Shown here piece after piece: positions 37,050-47,834 of a DNA stretch of 64,000 nt. The position numbers and the translations under genes were made by a program. The notes beneath the pieces are model-generated. The model searched no databases and was not told the origin of the DNA. It saw only the letters and a program-made list of their open reading frames with translations. The stretch is from positions 558,001 to 622,000 of the forward strand of contig JADJOF010000001.1 of the NCBI GenBank assembly GCA_016713885.1. Direction: 5' to 3'. Origin of the DNA: Bdellovibrionales bacterium. GTDB lineage: Bacteria; Bdellovibrionota; Bdellovibrionia; Bdellovibrionales; JAMPXM01. The stretch's first letter is position 1. Each line of letters opens with the position of its first letter.

Positions 37050-38063
37050 TTACGGCCCCTTGCCTTGCGGTTGAGCGGGTGGAGTCACCACTGGTGCAGT
37101 CGGCGCCACGATCGCTGGTTTCGAGACCGCCGGTGCAGTCGGCGGAACCACTGCGGGAGAAGTGGCGGGTACAGCTGGAGTCACGGCGTTGACCACTGGT
37201 GCCGTTGGCGCCGTGATCGTCGGTGTGGGGATTCCGCTGGCGGGTTTCGCAGTCGGCTTTGGTGGCTGCAGACCGCGACGGACGATTTCGTTCTCACGAC
37301 CCGTTGGCATCGAACCAAAGAGTGTTGCGAGGTTCGCAGAGTTCACTCCAAAACCGGCGACGGCTTCTTCCATCGTGCTGACAAGAATCGTCTGGGTACC
37401 GATCGCGGGCGAAGTCGTGCCAAGAACCTCGGCCTTGTGTGAAACAAGGCTGATGAACTTGCTGCCGTTGATGTTGTTGAGAATACGAAATGCTGGAATA
37501 CCAGAAACAGTTTCTTCTTCAGCGATAAAGGCTTCGCCTTTGCTGATGGTCGCCGATTCTTCAAGAATACCCTGGTACTCGTACTTCACACCTTTCTTAA
37601 GGCCCTCTTTGCCTTGAAGCATGACGTATCCAAGAAAAGCCGAAAGAAAAGTGCCTTTGGGCATCGTGTTCGAAACGGTCTTTTTGGTTTTTCCTTCGGT
37701 CACAACCGCCGTCATTTTGTCGCCTTTGAACGAAGCATCGACAGTCATTGGGGCATTGTTGACGAGTCCAGTGTATTGATAGGCAATCGGCTTGAAGCTA
37801 GCGTCGGCGCGCGCCACGAGACTTTCTTGCAGGCCGCCCGCGTTGGCGCCGGTCTTGAGGAAGTGAGTCTCTTTAAATTCCTTTTTCTTTTCATCGAACT
37901 CGTAGCGTTGAACGATGTAGCCAACGTGTTCGCCCGAGACCAGGACCTTTGACCAGCCCTCGAAGAGAATCGCGGCCTGCACGGTATTTACGAGGCTGAT
38001 CACGGTCATCAAACTGACCATGAGAGCGATGAAGAGCTGTCTCAAAATGATACGGTTTTTCAT
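37050..38063 (-). CDS. Exported protein with Pro/Ala-rich C-terminal tail
   Basis: The ATG at 38063 begins MKNRIILRQLFIALMVSLMTVISLVNTVQA, a signal peptide. Residues 30-240 are beta-rich (GWSKVLVSGEHVGYIVQRYEF ... PIAYQYTGLVNNAPMTVDASFKGDKM) and resemble DUF-type periplasmic proteins that process a substrate; the last 75 residues are repeats of PTAPV/PAV (APTAPVVNAVTPAVPATSPA). No catalytic motif recognised. It lies first in the minus-strand run leading to the two permeases, and may be a periplasmic partner, but it does not look like a classical solute-binding protein. Confidence 0.6.
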   Translation of the reverse strand: MKNRIILRQLFIALMVSLMTVISLVNTVQAAILFEGWSKVLVSGEHVGYIVQRYEFDEKKKEFKETHFLKTGANAGGLQESLVARADASFKPIAYQYTGLVNNAPMTVDASFKGDKMTAVVTEGKTKKTVSNTMPKGTFLSAFLGYVMLQGKEGLKKGVKYEYQGILEESATISKGEAFIAEEETVSGIPAFRILNNINGSKFISLVSHKAEVLGTTSPAIGTQTILVSTMEEAVAGFGVNSANLATLFGSMPTGRENEIVRRGLQPPKPTAKPASGIPTPTITAPTAPVVNAVTPAVPATSPAVVPPTAPAVSKPAIVAPTAPVVTPPAQPQGKGP

Positions 38064-38178
38064 ATTCAACAGGGTAACAACGCGACGGCGACGAGACAAC
38101 TGCGAGCCCACAACGCCGACTAGACCTGGACGTCTCAGAAGAATGCAGGATGCCGTCTCTTTCTGCGATACTGATGCG

Positions 38179-40416
38179 GTGAACGATCGCGAGTATTTTG
38201 ATATTTCAGCCTGGCTGCGAGAGACGAGTCGTGACGTGATGCGTGGCCTCCGCCATGTGATCGGCAATGAACTTGGCCAGATGTCGATTTTTCTGGCCCT
38301 GGTGTTTCAGGTCCTCTTTGTTTTTTTCGCGATGGTGATCAACATCGGTCTTCTGGTTCACGACAAAATCAATCTTCAGAACGCAGTCGATCTTGGCGCG
38401 TACTACGCAGCACAACGGCAAGCTGAGATCCTCAACGAAATCGCGCATCTCAACTATGAAATTCGCCAAGAGTACAAGCTCCTCGCCTTTCGCTACAATG
38501 TGATCGGTACGCTGGGGCGGGACCAACAAGATCGCGATCGTCCGCCGGTGCGTCGTCCGGTGGGCTCACCGATTCCGCCGGATCTCTACCGCGTCTATGG
38601 CTCAGGTGAAGAGGTGCCGGTCACTTGTCTGGCGCATCCGATTTGGTATGAGTTTGCAAGCCTAACAGCGGGCGGTGGCTCTCCGAACGAGAACTACTGT
38701 TGGCACAACTACGGCTTCGTCTCGGGTTCTATTGCTATTGGACCAGCCGGTGGTCCTCCGGCAACCGCGGCGCTCAACGCTGCGATTGCGGCCATGGCTC
38801 GGGCGTCGCGAAATGAATTTATAAGGTCCTGTCAGGATGCTTCGCCTCTCAGCTGGGCCTATGCGGTGAATATTCTTGGGATGTACAAGTTTGCGATCGC
38901 TCAGCGCAAGCAGAAGATCTGGTCGCTGCGCGCGCGACTTGTGAGCGAGAACATGCTTGATCGCGAACAGCAGCCGGTGAAAGTCGGTGTTGAGAAAACG
39001 ATTAAGAAAAATCTGACGGAAGAGAACTTACAGAGCTTTGCGGGCATGGAAGTGATCAATGGGCTAACGCGAGGTGGTTGCGACGGTGGCGTTATGCCGG
39101 GTGAGAACACATTGCCAGAGGTGCGTACGGCACCGGGTCTCTATTATGCGCTCTTACAAGGCGCGAGTGGCAGCTGTTCGTTCCAGAATACATTTCAGAA
39201 TGATATCAGTCGCATTCAAGGCAATTTGTACCAATGGGATCCGTCGGGTCTTCTGCGACAGCTTTCAAACGGCGAGCCGCTTCCATCTGACCCGACGCAT
39301 TCAAGTCTTGGGTTTGAGAAAAATCCGTGGTGCATGTCTTGGGTCGGAGTGAGAGCTCAGACCAAGCCGCGAAAACCGTTTGCGCCGTTTGGCAATGCGA
39401 TCACTCTCGAAGCGCGTGCATTTGCGCAACCCTTTGGTGGCCGAGTCGGCCCGTGGTACGGAAAAACCTGGGTGCGTTCGCAATTCATGTCAGAGTCGCC
39501 ACCTCCGCCCACCTATGGTGGGCACACACAGTTTATTCCACCGGCACCGGGACAGGGCGGAAGAACAGACCCGCTCACATCGCCGCGAGTGACGCCGGGT
39601 ATGGCGACGTATGCTTACAATCCCTACACCGTTCCGAACTACTCGCGCTTTCCCGGTGATCAGTGGGGCATGCGTTCGCAGCGAGCGCAAGCGATGGGTC
39701 GCTACCTCATTTCGGCGATGCCGACCGGTGGTGCAGGAAATCCTGTTTCTGACCCGCGTTTGAAGTTGAACTGGTTTCTTGGTTGGTCCGATCTTGATTC
39801 GCACGGTGACTCACTCGCGTGGGATGCCGTCGCGTTTAATGGTGGAGGGACTCCGCCGCCGGGACTTCTGGCCTACAGGCAGCTTGAGATGTCAGCGGTT
39901 GCTCCGGATCTTTTCGACATCACTTATTACAGTGTCGATCCGCGCGGCGCGCAGAACTACTATCAGCTGCAAGAGGCCAATCCCGCGCGCTACACGGCGA
40001 TTCCTCCGGTTCGTCCCGGCGTTCCCATCGGGGACCTTGGAACGCGCTTCAACTATCCGCAGTCAAAATCGATTTCTGTCGAAGACCAGATCGGAACTGC
40101 CAACGCCAATCCGGATCAGGCGCTCTGGCAGTCGAATTTTTGGAATGTTCGCGATTGGCGACATCTTCTCACGGGCTGGGCTCCGCATCGGGCAACGAAT
40201 TTCAACTTCCCGGTCGAGCGATTTGGGAACTGTCCTGATTCGGCATCGGCCCTTCCGAACGTGATGATTCCGGGCTACTGTGTCGCCGGCGGTCGGGTCG
40301 GTTATTCGGTCCGAATCATTTCGCGTGCGCACTTACTTGGCCAATGGTCGATCGGCGGCGATGGACAGCCCGCGCAGAGCATTCTCAATCCGCCCCCAGG
40401 TGACACCGATTTCTGA
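38179..40416 (+). CDS. TadE/TadG-like pilus-assembly or surface protein
   Basis: A hydrophobic helix near residue 35 (QMSIFLALVFQVLFVFFAMVINIGLLVHDK) followed directly by INLQNAVDLGAYYAAQRQAEILN is the Tad pseudopilin/TadG-type N-terminus (putative Flp pilus assembly TadE/G-like). The remaining 650 residues are periplasmic/extracellular, rich in Pro, Gly and aromatic residues, with paired Cys (CQDAS, CDGGV, CSFQ). GTG at 38179 is chosen because it directly precedes the conserved part; an ATG near 38141 in the same frame is possible. About 745 aa, long for TadG. No tadA/B/C genes nearby. Confidence 0.7.
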   Translation: MNDREYFDISAWLRETSRDVMRGLRHVIGNELGQMSIFLALVFQVLFVFFAMVINIGLLVHDKINLQNAVDLGAYYAAQRQAEILNEIAHLNYEIRQEYKLLAFRYNVIGTLGRDQQDRDRPPVRRPVGSPIPPDLYRVYGSGEEVPVTCLAHPIWYEFASLTAGGGSPNENYCWHNYGFVSGSIAIGPAGGPPATAALNAAIAAMARASRNEFIRSCQDASPLSWAYAVNILGMYKFAIAQRKQKIWSLRARLVSENMLDREQQPVKVGVEKTIKKNLTEENLQSFAGMEVINGLTRGGCDGGVMPGENTLPEVRTAPGLYYALLQGASGSCSFQNTFQNDISRIQGNLYQWDPSGLLRQLSNGEPLPSDPTHSSLGFEKNPWCMSWVGVRAQTKPRKPFAPFGNAITLEARAFAQPFGGRVGPWYGKTWVRSQFMSESPPPPTYGGHTQFIPPAPGQGGRTDPLTSPRVTPGMATYAYNPYTVPNYSRFPGDQWGMRSQRAQAMGRYLISAMPTGGAGNPVSDPRLKLNWFLGWSDLDSHGDSLAWDAVAFNGGGTPPPGLLAYRQLEMSAVAPDLFDITYYSVDPRGAQNYYQLQEANPARYTAIPPVRPGVPIGDLGTRFNYPQSKSISVEDQIGTANANPDQALWQSNFWNVRDWRHLLTGWAPHRATNFNFPVERFGNCPDSASALPNVMIPGYCVAGGRVGYSVRIISRAHLLGQWSIGGDGQPAQSILNPPPGDTDF

Positions 40417-40557
40417 ACCTTAAGAGGTCGTTCAGGGCATATCCATGTAAAGGCCGCGCGTCTGCTGCGTGTCCTCGAATATAGCGGTACCCGGCACATC
40501 AGTGCGCATGGTCCTCTTCTTGATAAGAAGGCCTTCTTTCGGAAGGTGGTTTTTGTG

Positions 40558-41187
40558 ATGAAAGCAAAGCTTTTGGTTTCGGTCGTTGCTTTGATGGGGG
40601 CCTTTTCGGCTCAAGGCGCGAGTTTTGATGCCGGCACCGGCGCCGCTCGCGTTCGCGATTTGAAGACCGTTATTGATGGAGTTCTCTATCGTGGTGGCTC
40701 GATCGGGAAAAAGCCGCTCAATGAGGCGCAATTGCAATCTCTGTGTCGAAATGGAGTCAGTCACGCCGTCTACCTTTACGATACGAACTTTACGCCAACA
40801 CCAGATGTATCGTGCACGATGACCAACGGACAGCCGAATACAATCAGGTACACGATGAATCGGTTTCTCAACCCATCGGCGGTGAAACAGGTGATGCACT
40901 CGATTCATGAATCGATCGAACACGGTGATCGCGGTTCCGTTTTTGTTCACTGTTGGAATGGCTGGCATGCAAGCGGTGAGATTGCGGCGCAAGCGTTGAA
41001 GCAGTTCTGTGACTACTCAGACGAACAAGCGGCGGAGTATTGGAAGAACAACATCGGCGACAAACAGAATTTGCCGAAGTATGGCCGCGTTGTTGAACAG
41101 TGGCGTTCCAGCCCTATCCGCAATTCAAGATTAGTCTTAAACGCCAAGCGGAAGTTTGCCCGCGGCCTTAACCCTTCAAGTTTTTAA
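40558..41187 (+). CDS. Exported phosphatase-like protein with altered CX5R loop
   Basis: Signal peptide MKAKLLVSVVALMGAFSAQGA, then VIDGVLYRGGSIGKKPLNEAQLQSLCRNG, as in dual-specificity/tyrosine phosphatases. The P-loop reads FVHCWNGWHASGEIA: the HC and Gly are present but the Arg expected six residues after Cys is Ala. The fold may be kept while catalysis is lost or different. The 209-aa start is the ATG at 40558; the ribosome site GGAAGG lies within a small hairpin (CCTTC-TTTCG-GAAGG). Its stop overlaps the convergent SCP2-like gene by 20 bases. Confidence 0.6.
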   Translation: MKAKLLVSVVALMGAFSAQGASFDAGTGAARVRDLKTVIDGVLYRGGSIGKKPLNEAQLQSLCRNGVSHAVYLYDTNFTPTPDVSCTMTNGQPNTIRYTMNRFLNPSAVKQVMHSIHESIEHGDRGSVFVHCWNGWHASGEIAAQALKQFCDYSDEQAAEYWKNNIGDKQNLPKYGRVVEQWRSSPIRNSRLVLNAKRKFARGLNPSSF

Positions 41188-41623
41188 ACAGCGCGATGAT
41201 TTTGGTCGGTGACGAAAAGCCGATCGACCCCAAATAGCGGGCGATGGCGGGGCCTCCGCTGGCGATGACCTCGAGATAACCTCTGGTCAGAAGCGCACCG
41301 AGACCGGTTTTTCGTTCGACGCGAATGGTGCCGGCCAGCATTTCTTTGATGACGTTGATTCCAATATCGGCAACCTCGTCCTTCGTTCCCTTTGCCAGAA
41401 CCTCGACAGTTTCGGGCTGGATGTGAAAAACGAAATCAGGCCGAATGGCCTCTCGGCGTTCGACCTGAATCAGATCATCGCGGCGAAACACAGCGCAGAT
41501 GAGGCTGCCGCCAATTCGAACCTCAATTTCCACATTTTCGCGCAGCGGACGCAGGGCCAACTGCGGCGCTTTGCGCTGAGTGAAAAACTCGTTCAATGCC
41601 TGAAATGCGATCTCGGTGGACAT
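41168..41623 (-). CDS. SCP2-like sterol/lipid-carrier domain protein (tentative)
   Basis: A 151-residue soluble protein, MSTEIAFQALNEFFTQRK..., with a central beta-rich segment (VEIEVRIGGSLICAVFRRDDLIQVERREAIRPDFVFHI) and the helix-rich C-terminus QPETVEVLAKGTKDEVADIGINVIKEMLAG. The order of strands then DFVFHIxPE and GTKDEVADIGI resembles SCP2-fold lipid-binding proteins. No catalytic residues. It is divergent from mreB, with the mreB promoter in the gap. Assignment is by pattern only. Confidence 0.45.
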   Translation of the reverse strand: MSTEIAFQALNEFFTQRKAPQLALRPLRENVEIEVRIGGSLICAVFRRDDLIQVERREAIRPDFVFHIQPETVEVLAKGTKDEVADIGINVIKEMLAGTIRVERKTGLGALLTRGYLEVIASGGPAIARYLGSIGFSSPTKIIALFKNLKG

Positions 41624-41698
41624 GAAAATCAGACTATCTGGAGTGCGGGCTCTCGTGGCCAATCAACTCGTCGTGTCAAAATTCTCTAACTTGTGGAA

Positions 41699-43239
<1,541 letters not shown>

Positions 43240-43243
<4 letters not shown>

Positions 43244-44295
43244 GTCAGGATCAGAAAACAAATAAAAGAAAGCTTACGCCATTTTTAGCGCACGAGATGC
43301 TCTACGACTATGTCACGGGTCACCTTGATACCGAACGTCGGCTTGCGATCGAAGAGTTTATTAAGACCGATCGCGAGAGCCAAAACCTCATCGATGCCAT
43401 CAAGCGGGGAATAGCCTATTCGCAGTCCCTTAAAGAAGTGCAGCTGAGCGCGGCTGCGCTCGCTGAATTGGAACAGGCTGAAAATCTTGTTTCAATATCG
43501 AAGCGATTGGCGAGATGGTCGTCCTGGCCAGACTCGTTGCGCTGGTCGATTATCGCTGTGGCAATCTCGGCCTGTACGGCTGGCATTATGGTTTTGATTC
43601 CCTGGAGATCAGTTCCGCTATTTGCTCCAGGTGCCTCGCGAGATGAGAACACGGTTGAAATCGCTCGCATCGATGCGAAGCACGGAAATCAAGACGACGC
43701 GAATCTTGCCGGAGGAGCTCAGGCCGATCTTGGGGATGAGAGTGCGGCGGACTCAAGCGCAACTGGCGATCAGTCGGGCGATGAAGAGTTTGCCGAAGAG
43801 TCTTCGGGTCAGGTTCGCGTTCCTCCGGTTGGTCAGGCTGAGCCGACGAAAGCTCCACCGAGCACCCCGCCACCTGTGGCTGTGATCAAACCCCCGGTCG
43901 CGACTGCGCCAACACCAGCGCAACCAAAGCCGACAACGCCGGTCGCTGCAGCGACGCCAGCTGCAGCTATACAAACGGCTCAGACGGCACCGGGCGTTCG
44001 AGGGCGAGGATTTGTCTATCGTGCGTTTATGACGTTGTCGGACTTGGAGACAGCGGCACCTAAAATTACGCAACAAGTGAAAGAGCTCGGCGCAGAAAAG
44101 GCCGGCGAAGTTGAGCTTGGCTGGAAGCGCGGAACGGGACGTTACTATCACTTCACGATGCCTGAAGCGAATGAACAGAAATTGCTTGAGGCACTGCGGG
44201 CCTATGGTCCGGTTCGAATTTCAAAAGATCCTCATCCGCGCCAGATGCCTGAGGGAGAGGTTCGGTTTATTCTATGGATTGAGTCGGGCGGCTAG
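43240..44295 (+). CDS. Membrane anti-sigma-like protein with C-terminal periplasmic domain
   Basis: The cytoplasmic N-terminus (LAHEMLYDYVTGHLDTERRLAIEEFI) resembles anti-sigma helices, although the HxxxCxxC zinc motif is missing. A membrane segment follows at about residues 104-124 (WSIIAVAISACTAGIMVLIPW), then an acidic and Pro/Thr-rich linker and a folded C-terminal domain (GRGFVYRAFMTLSDLETAAPKITQQVKELG ... RYYHFTMPEANEQKLLEAL). The length is 351 aa. RseP-type regulated proteolysis is a possible control route, as rseP is present in this genome (inference). Confidence 0.55.
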
Positions 44296-44403
44296 CAACT
44301 GCGACCAGCTCCCGTGAACGCAGTTCCTTTGTCGGGTCGAGATCGTCATTCAAGAGATCGAATCGTTACTCGAAAGCCCACTTACCTCATAAAATAGAAT
44401 GGC

Positions 44404-46338
44404 ATGTCGAATCGCCTTCGTCGCCCTAAACGATCTCTTCGCACGATCCTCTTGATATGGTTCCTTTTGCTTTCGCTCGTGCCGTTGATGTTTGTAACAG
44501 GCTATTCGCTCGTTAAATACGAAGAGGCGATCGACAACGAACTGGTGCAGCGATTGCGGTCGAACTCAAGAGAGGTTTCCACAACGCTCGTCGACTACGA
44601 GCACTATCTGAGTGGCCGCCGTGGGCGGCTGCGATCGGACGCACAGCTACTTTTCCATCTTTCCACCGGCAACGTGAGTCAGGTGCGTGATCTTACACCT
44701 GGCCTGATCCGCGGTACGCTGCTGACGGCGGTCAGCCTTTTTGATCGAGACGGCCAGCAGGTTTCAGTTTTGACCCTGGCGTCGGCAAACGAGGGCAAAA
44801 TGCCGATCACGCCCGATCCGCCAGTTTACCTCAGCGACGCTTTTCGAAGTGCGCTTGAGCGGCAGGGTCAGGTTGCGATTGCCGATGTTGGTGTCGGCAG
44901 CAGTCTTGATCTCATTTCGCTCACGCGACTTGAAACCAAGGGGAACCGTCTTGCCGGGGCCGTTGAAGAGATCATCACTTTAGGGCCAGCGTTTCTTGAG
45001 AATCTCAAAAAACGAATCGGTCTTGAGATTGTACTTTTTGATTCCCGAGCGACGATTGTCGGTTCGAGCCATCCCGATCTTCTGCTTTATCCAAAAGACG
45101 CATTTACAAAAACTATCGTGGATCGCGAAGAATCAGTTTTCGACCTCACTTTGCGTGGCGATCCTTTGGGGCTGATGGTGACGAAAGTGAAGTGGGGCGA
45201 CTCCCACTTTTTCGTGGGCCTGGCGGCGTCGAAGCAAAAGTCCAAAGCCGTTCTTAAAAACATCAATCTCGCCTTCTTTACTGTGATTGGAGCGGTCGGG
45301 CTTCTTCTGATCTTCACGGCCTTCGTGACATCAAAGATTGTCTTGAAGCCACTTAACGATCTTGTCGAAGCGCTACAGACAATGGATGTCCGAGACGGCC
45401 CTATCGAGATGCCAATCACGACAGAAACAGAAATTGGCGTACTGACTGAAAGTTTCAACGATATGTCTCGTCGTATTCATACGGCGAGGTCTGAGCTGCG
45501 AGCGAAGATCGCGGAGCTGGAAGCGGCCAATCGCGAAATTCGAGAAACGCAGGCGAGGCTTGTTCACACTGCGAAAATGGCAAGTCTTGGTCAGCTCGTC
45601 GCAGGCGTGGCGCACGAGCTCAATAATCCAATTGGATTTCTCTATAGCAACATGACGACATTGCGCGACTATGTGCAAAAGCTTGAGAGCCTTATTGAGG
45701 CCGGCTCGGTCGATCCGGCGCAACTGGCGCAGAAGAAGGCCGAGGTCGACTATGACTACATTGTCAAAGATCTCCCGAAGCTGATTGCCTCGAGCGAAGA
45801 CGGTGCTCGTCGCATGCGCGACATCGTGGTTAAGTTGCGCAATTTTTCACGTCTTGACGAGGCCAAGCTTAAGAAAGTGGATCTTCGCGATGGTTTGGAG
45901 AGCACTCTGGCTCTCCTGCAGGGCGAGCTTAAAAACCGCATCAAGATTCACACCCGCTTTGGCGACGTGCCAGAGGTCCTCTGCTATGCGAGTCAGCTCA
46001 ACCAGGTGTTCATGAACATCTTATCGAATGCAGCGCAGGCAATCGAAGGTGATGGTGAGATTTGGATTGAAACGGATATGGCGGACTCAGCTGGGTCAGG
46101 AATGGCGCGGATTCGGATTCGCGATAGCGGCCAAGGCGTCAGCTTAGAAGTTGCGGAGAAGATGTTTGATCCGTTCTTTACGACGAAAGGTGTCGGTCAG
46201 GGCACGGGGCTTGGCCTCAGCATCTCCTACGAGATTGTAAAAAAGCACGGTGGTGACATCCACGTTCATTCTCGTCCGGGTCAGGGCGCAGAATTTGAAA
46301 TTTTGCTTCCGGTCGAAGGTCCTGGGCTCAAGTCCTGA
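44404..46338 (+). CDS. Membrane sensor histidine kinase
   Basis: Domain order: membrane segment (residues 16-36), a periplasmic sensor of about 240 residues with Cache-like strands, second membrane segment (FFTVIGAVGLLLIFTAFV), HAMP-like region (SKIVLKPLNDLVEALQ), coiled coil, HisKA with GQLVAGVAHELNNPIGFLYSNM (phospho-His near residue 404), and HATPase with VFMNILSNAAQAIEG (N box), IRIRDSGQGVSLE and GTGLGLSISYEIVKKHGGDI. The length is 644 aa. No response regulator gene adjoins, so it is an orphan kinase here. Confidence 0.9.
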   Translation: MSNRLRRPKRSLRTILLIWFLLLSLVPLMFVTGYSLVKYEEAIDNELVQRLRSNSREVSTTLVDYEHYLSGRRGRLRSDAQLLFHLSTGNVSQVRDLTPGLIRGTLLTAVSLFDRDGQQVSVLTLASANEGKMPITPDPPVYLSDAFRSALERQGQVAIADVGVGSSLDLISLTRLETKGNRLAGAVEEIITLGPAFLENLKKRIGLEIVLFDSRATIVGSSHPDLLLYPKDAFTKTIVDREESVFDLTLRGDPLGLMVTKVKWGDSHFFVGLAASKQKSKAVLKNINLAFFTVIGAVGLLLIFTAFVTSKIVLKPLNDLVEALQTMDVRDGPIEMPITTETEIGVLTESFNDMSRRIHTARSELRAKIAELEAANREIRETQARLVHTAKMASLGQLVAGVAHELNNPIGFLYSNMTTLRDYVQKLESLIEAGSVDPAQLAQKKAEVDYDYIVKDLPKLIASSEDGARRMRDIVVKLRNFSRLDEAKLKKVDLRDGLESTLALLQGELKNRIKIHTRFGDVPEVLCYASQLNQVFMNILSNAAQAIEGDGEIWIETDMADSAGSGMARIRIRDSGQGVSLEVAEKMFDPFFTTKGVGQGTGLGLSISYEIVKKHGGDIHVHSRPGQGAEFEILLPVEGPGLKS

Positions 46339-46407
46339 GAAAATGTTCCGATCAGAGACAGTGAGAACCATTAGGTTTTAAGCGTCTCAATTTGGAACAC
46401 AGGAATA

Positions 46408-47310
46408 ATGGCAGCCAAAAAGCATCGCAACAAAGTAAAAGGCGACGGCCGCGCGACGAAAGCTCGTCGGGCCGAAGAGTTGCGCGCGCTTTTTAATCAG
46501 GCCGCCGAAAATCCGACTCAGCTGACACAAACATTAACGAATACTGTTCAAGAGACGACGCCGACGCCAACGGTACCGACTGAAGTCACAGATCGGAAAA
46601 CGGTTACGATGACAGCGGTCACTGCGACGACGCATAAGAGTGTAACCCGCTCTGTGATTCAATCAAAGCCGACCGCGCAGCGGCCGGCGGTTCAGCCTTT
46701 GCGAACAGATAAAGATGAGCCTGCCGCATGGTGGTTCGGTCCTTTGTTGATGTTGGCAACGGTTTTACTTTTTGGTCTTGGATGGTTCCATGTGCAGCGT
46801 TCAAAAAGCACGAATCGTTCTGAGCCCCGCACAGAGTCGATGGCTCAGAAGATTGAGCGAGAGAAGGCCGCGAATACCAGACAGCAAATTGAGTATTACA
46901 AGCATCAAATTGGCCAACGGTTGAATCGTGACCGTATTTCTGTTGAGGTCGACAACCAGCTGACGGCCCCAGCATTGAGTGGCGCTGAAACGACTATTGG
47001 TCGGCGCTCTCTCATTCATGGAGTTCCGCTTATGCCAGAAGGCTATCGGCCCAAAAGCTATCGCGATCGATCAGAACCCGTTCCAATTGATCACCCCGAC
47101 GCCCGTATTCAGTACGGCCTTCAGGAGGAGCAAGATCATGACGAGTTCCGACGACGAGCAGATCAAGCTTACATAAAAGAATTTATCGAGAACGCGCACG
47201 ATGAAGGCTACGACGTTAAGTTTGACTCAAATATGAACGTGATTTCGGTCGAGCCCTACAGCGGCGCAAGAAAACCTTCGAATCTGGGGCCTCCGGCAAC
47301 AAGCCGCTAA
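46408..47310 (+). CDS. Single-span membrane protein of unknown function
   Basis: Starts with a basic helix (MAAKKHRNKVKGDGRATKARRAEELRALF), then a long Thr/Pro/Val-rich disordered region, one membrane segment (AAWWFGPLLMLATVLLFGLGWFHV, residues about 110-132) and a charged C-terminal part (MAQKIEREKAANTRQQIEYYKHQIGQRLN). No known domain. The last 95 bases overlap the convergent radC-like gene in antisense, so the two 3' ends interlock. Real gene judged likely from its length, start spacing and composition. Confidence 0.55.
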   Translation: MAAKKHRNKVKGDGRATKARRAEELRALFNQAAENPTQLTQTLTNTVQETTPTPTVPTEVTDRKTVTMTAVTATTHKSVTRSVIQSKPTAQRPAVQPLRTDKDEPAAWWFGPLLMLATVLLFGLGWFHVQRSKSTNRSEPRTESMAQKIEREKAANTRQQIEYYKHQIGQRLNRDRISVEVDNQLTAPALSGAETTIGRRSLIHGVPLMPEGYRPKSYRDRSEPVPIDHPDARIQYGLQEEQDHDEFRRRADQAYIKEFIENAHDEGYDVKFDSNMNVISVEPYSGARKPSNLGPPATSR

Positions 47311-47767
47311 GGAAAAGTGCCTCATTCAGGCTTCGCATCGATGTGTATCCGGATGGTGTTATGACCAGGTGGTCGACGAGTGGAATTTGAAAGAGTCGGC
47401 CGCACGAGACTATCGTTTGCGTAAAGACCCAGTCCTCTTTGGACGGAGTGAGTTCGCCACTGGGATGATTGTGGGCGAGAAGAAAGCCAACGGCGTTTTT
47501 CTCACAAGCAAACCGCATAGCGGTCCGCATAACATCGCGCGGATGAGCGAGGCAGGCGTCCGCAGTTCCTCGAAATAGCAAATGGCTTGCGAGAAGCGTC
47601 TTATTGGCGGCAAGCGCGAGAATCCAAAGCTCCTCTTGCTCGATGCACATAAGGGCTCTCGCCAAGTTGGCGGCTTCGGTCGACGATAGAATTGTCGGCG
47701 GTACGTTTTGTTCCAAATCTGGTCTCCTTTGTTTGGACTTTGGGGTCCTGCGTCGGTCGACGGACAT
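47216..47767 (-). CDS. RadC-like JAB/MPN-domain protein
   Basis: The 183-residue protein carries the RadC/MPN core: ELWILALAANKTLLASHLLFRGTADAC, then VGFLLAHNHPSGELTPSKEDW (HxHPSGxxxPSxxD, the JAMM zinc-ligand pattern) and LVDHLVIT. The N-terminal HhH part of full RadC is missing, so it is a short, domain-only form. Its coding strand opposes the neighbours on both sides; it is divergent from lpoB with 67 bases between. Confidence 0.82.
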   Translation of the reverse strand: MSVDRRRTPKSKQRRPDLEQNVPPTILSSTEAANLARALMCIEQEELWILALAANKTLLASHLLFRGTADACLAHPRDVMRTAMRFACEKNAVGFLLAHNHPSGELTPSKEDWVFTQTIVSCGRLFQIPLVDHLVITPSGYTSMRSLNEALFLSGLLPEAPDSKVFLRRCRARPKSRSYLSQT

Positions 47768-47775
47768 GCTAACGG

Positions 47776-47805
47776 TTGCAGGGTTAAATTCCGGTTCGGT
47801 AAACT
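47776..47805 (+). promoter_or_regulatory. Candidate sigma-70-type promoter of lpoB
   Basis: TTGCAG (47776-47781), 18-base spacer, TAAACT (47800-47805), leading to a GGAGG ribosome site and GTG start at 47835. Confidence 0.45.
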
Positions 47806-47834
47806 ATGAGCTCTCAATATACGAGGAGGCCTCT

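Noticed and set aside
37065..37617. Trp/Arg-rich and Val/Gly-rich frames opposite the Pro-rich tail
   Set aside because: They arise from PTAPV repeats read backwards.
38020..38178. N-terminal extension of the TadG-like protein from 38020
   Set aside because: The extra 53 residues are Arg/Thr-rich, overlap the divergent gene's start, and precede a plausible GTG start; no family support.
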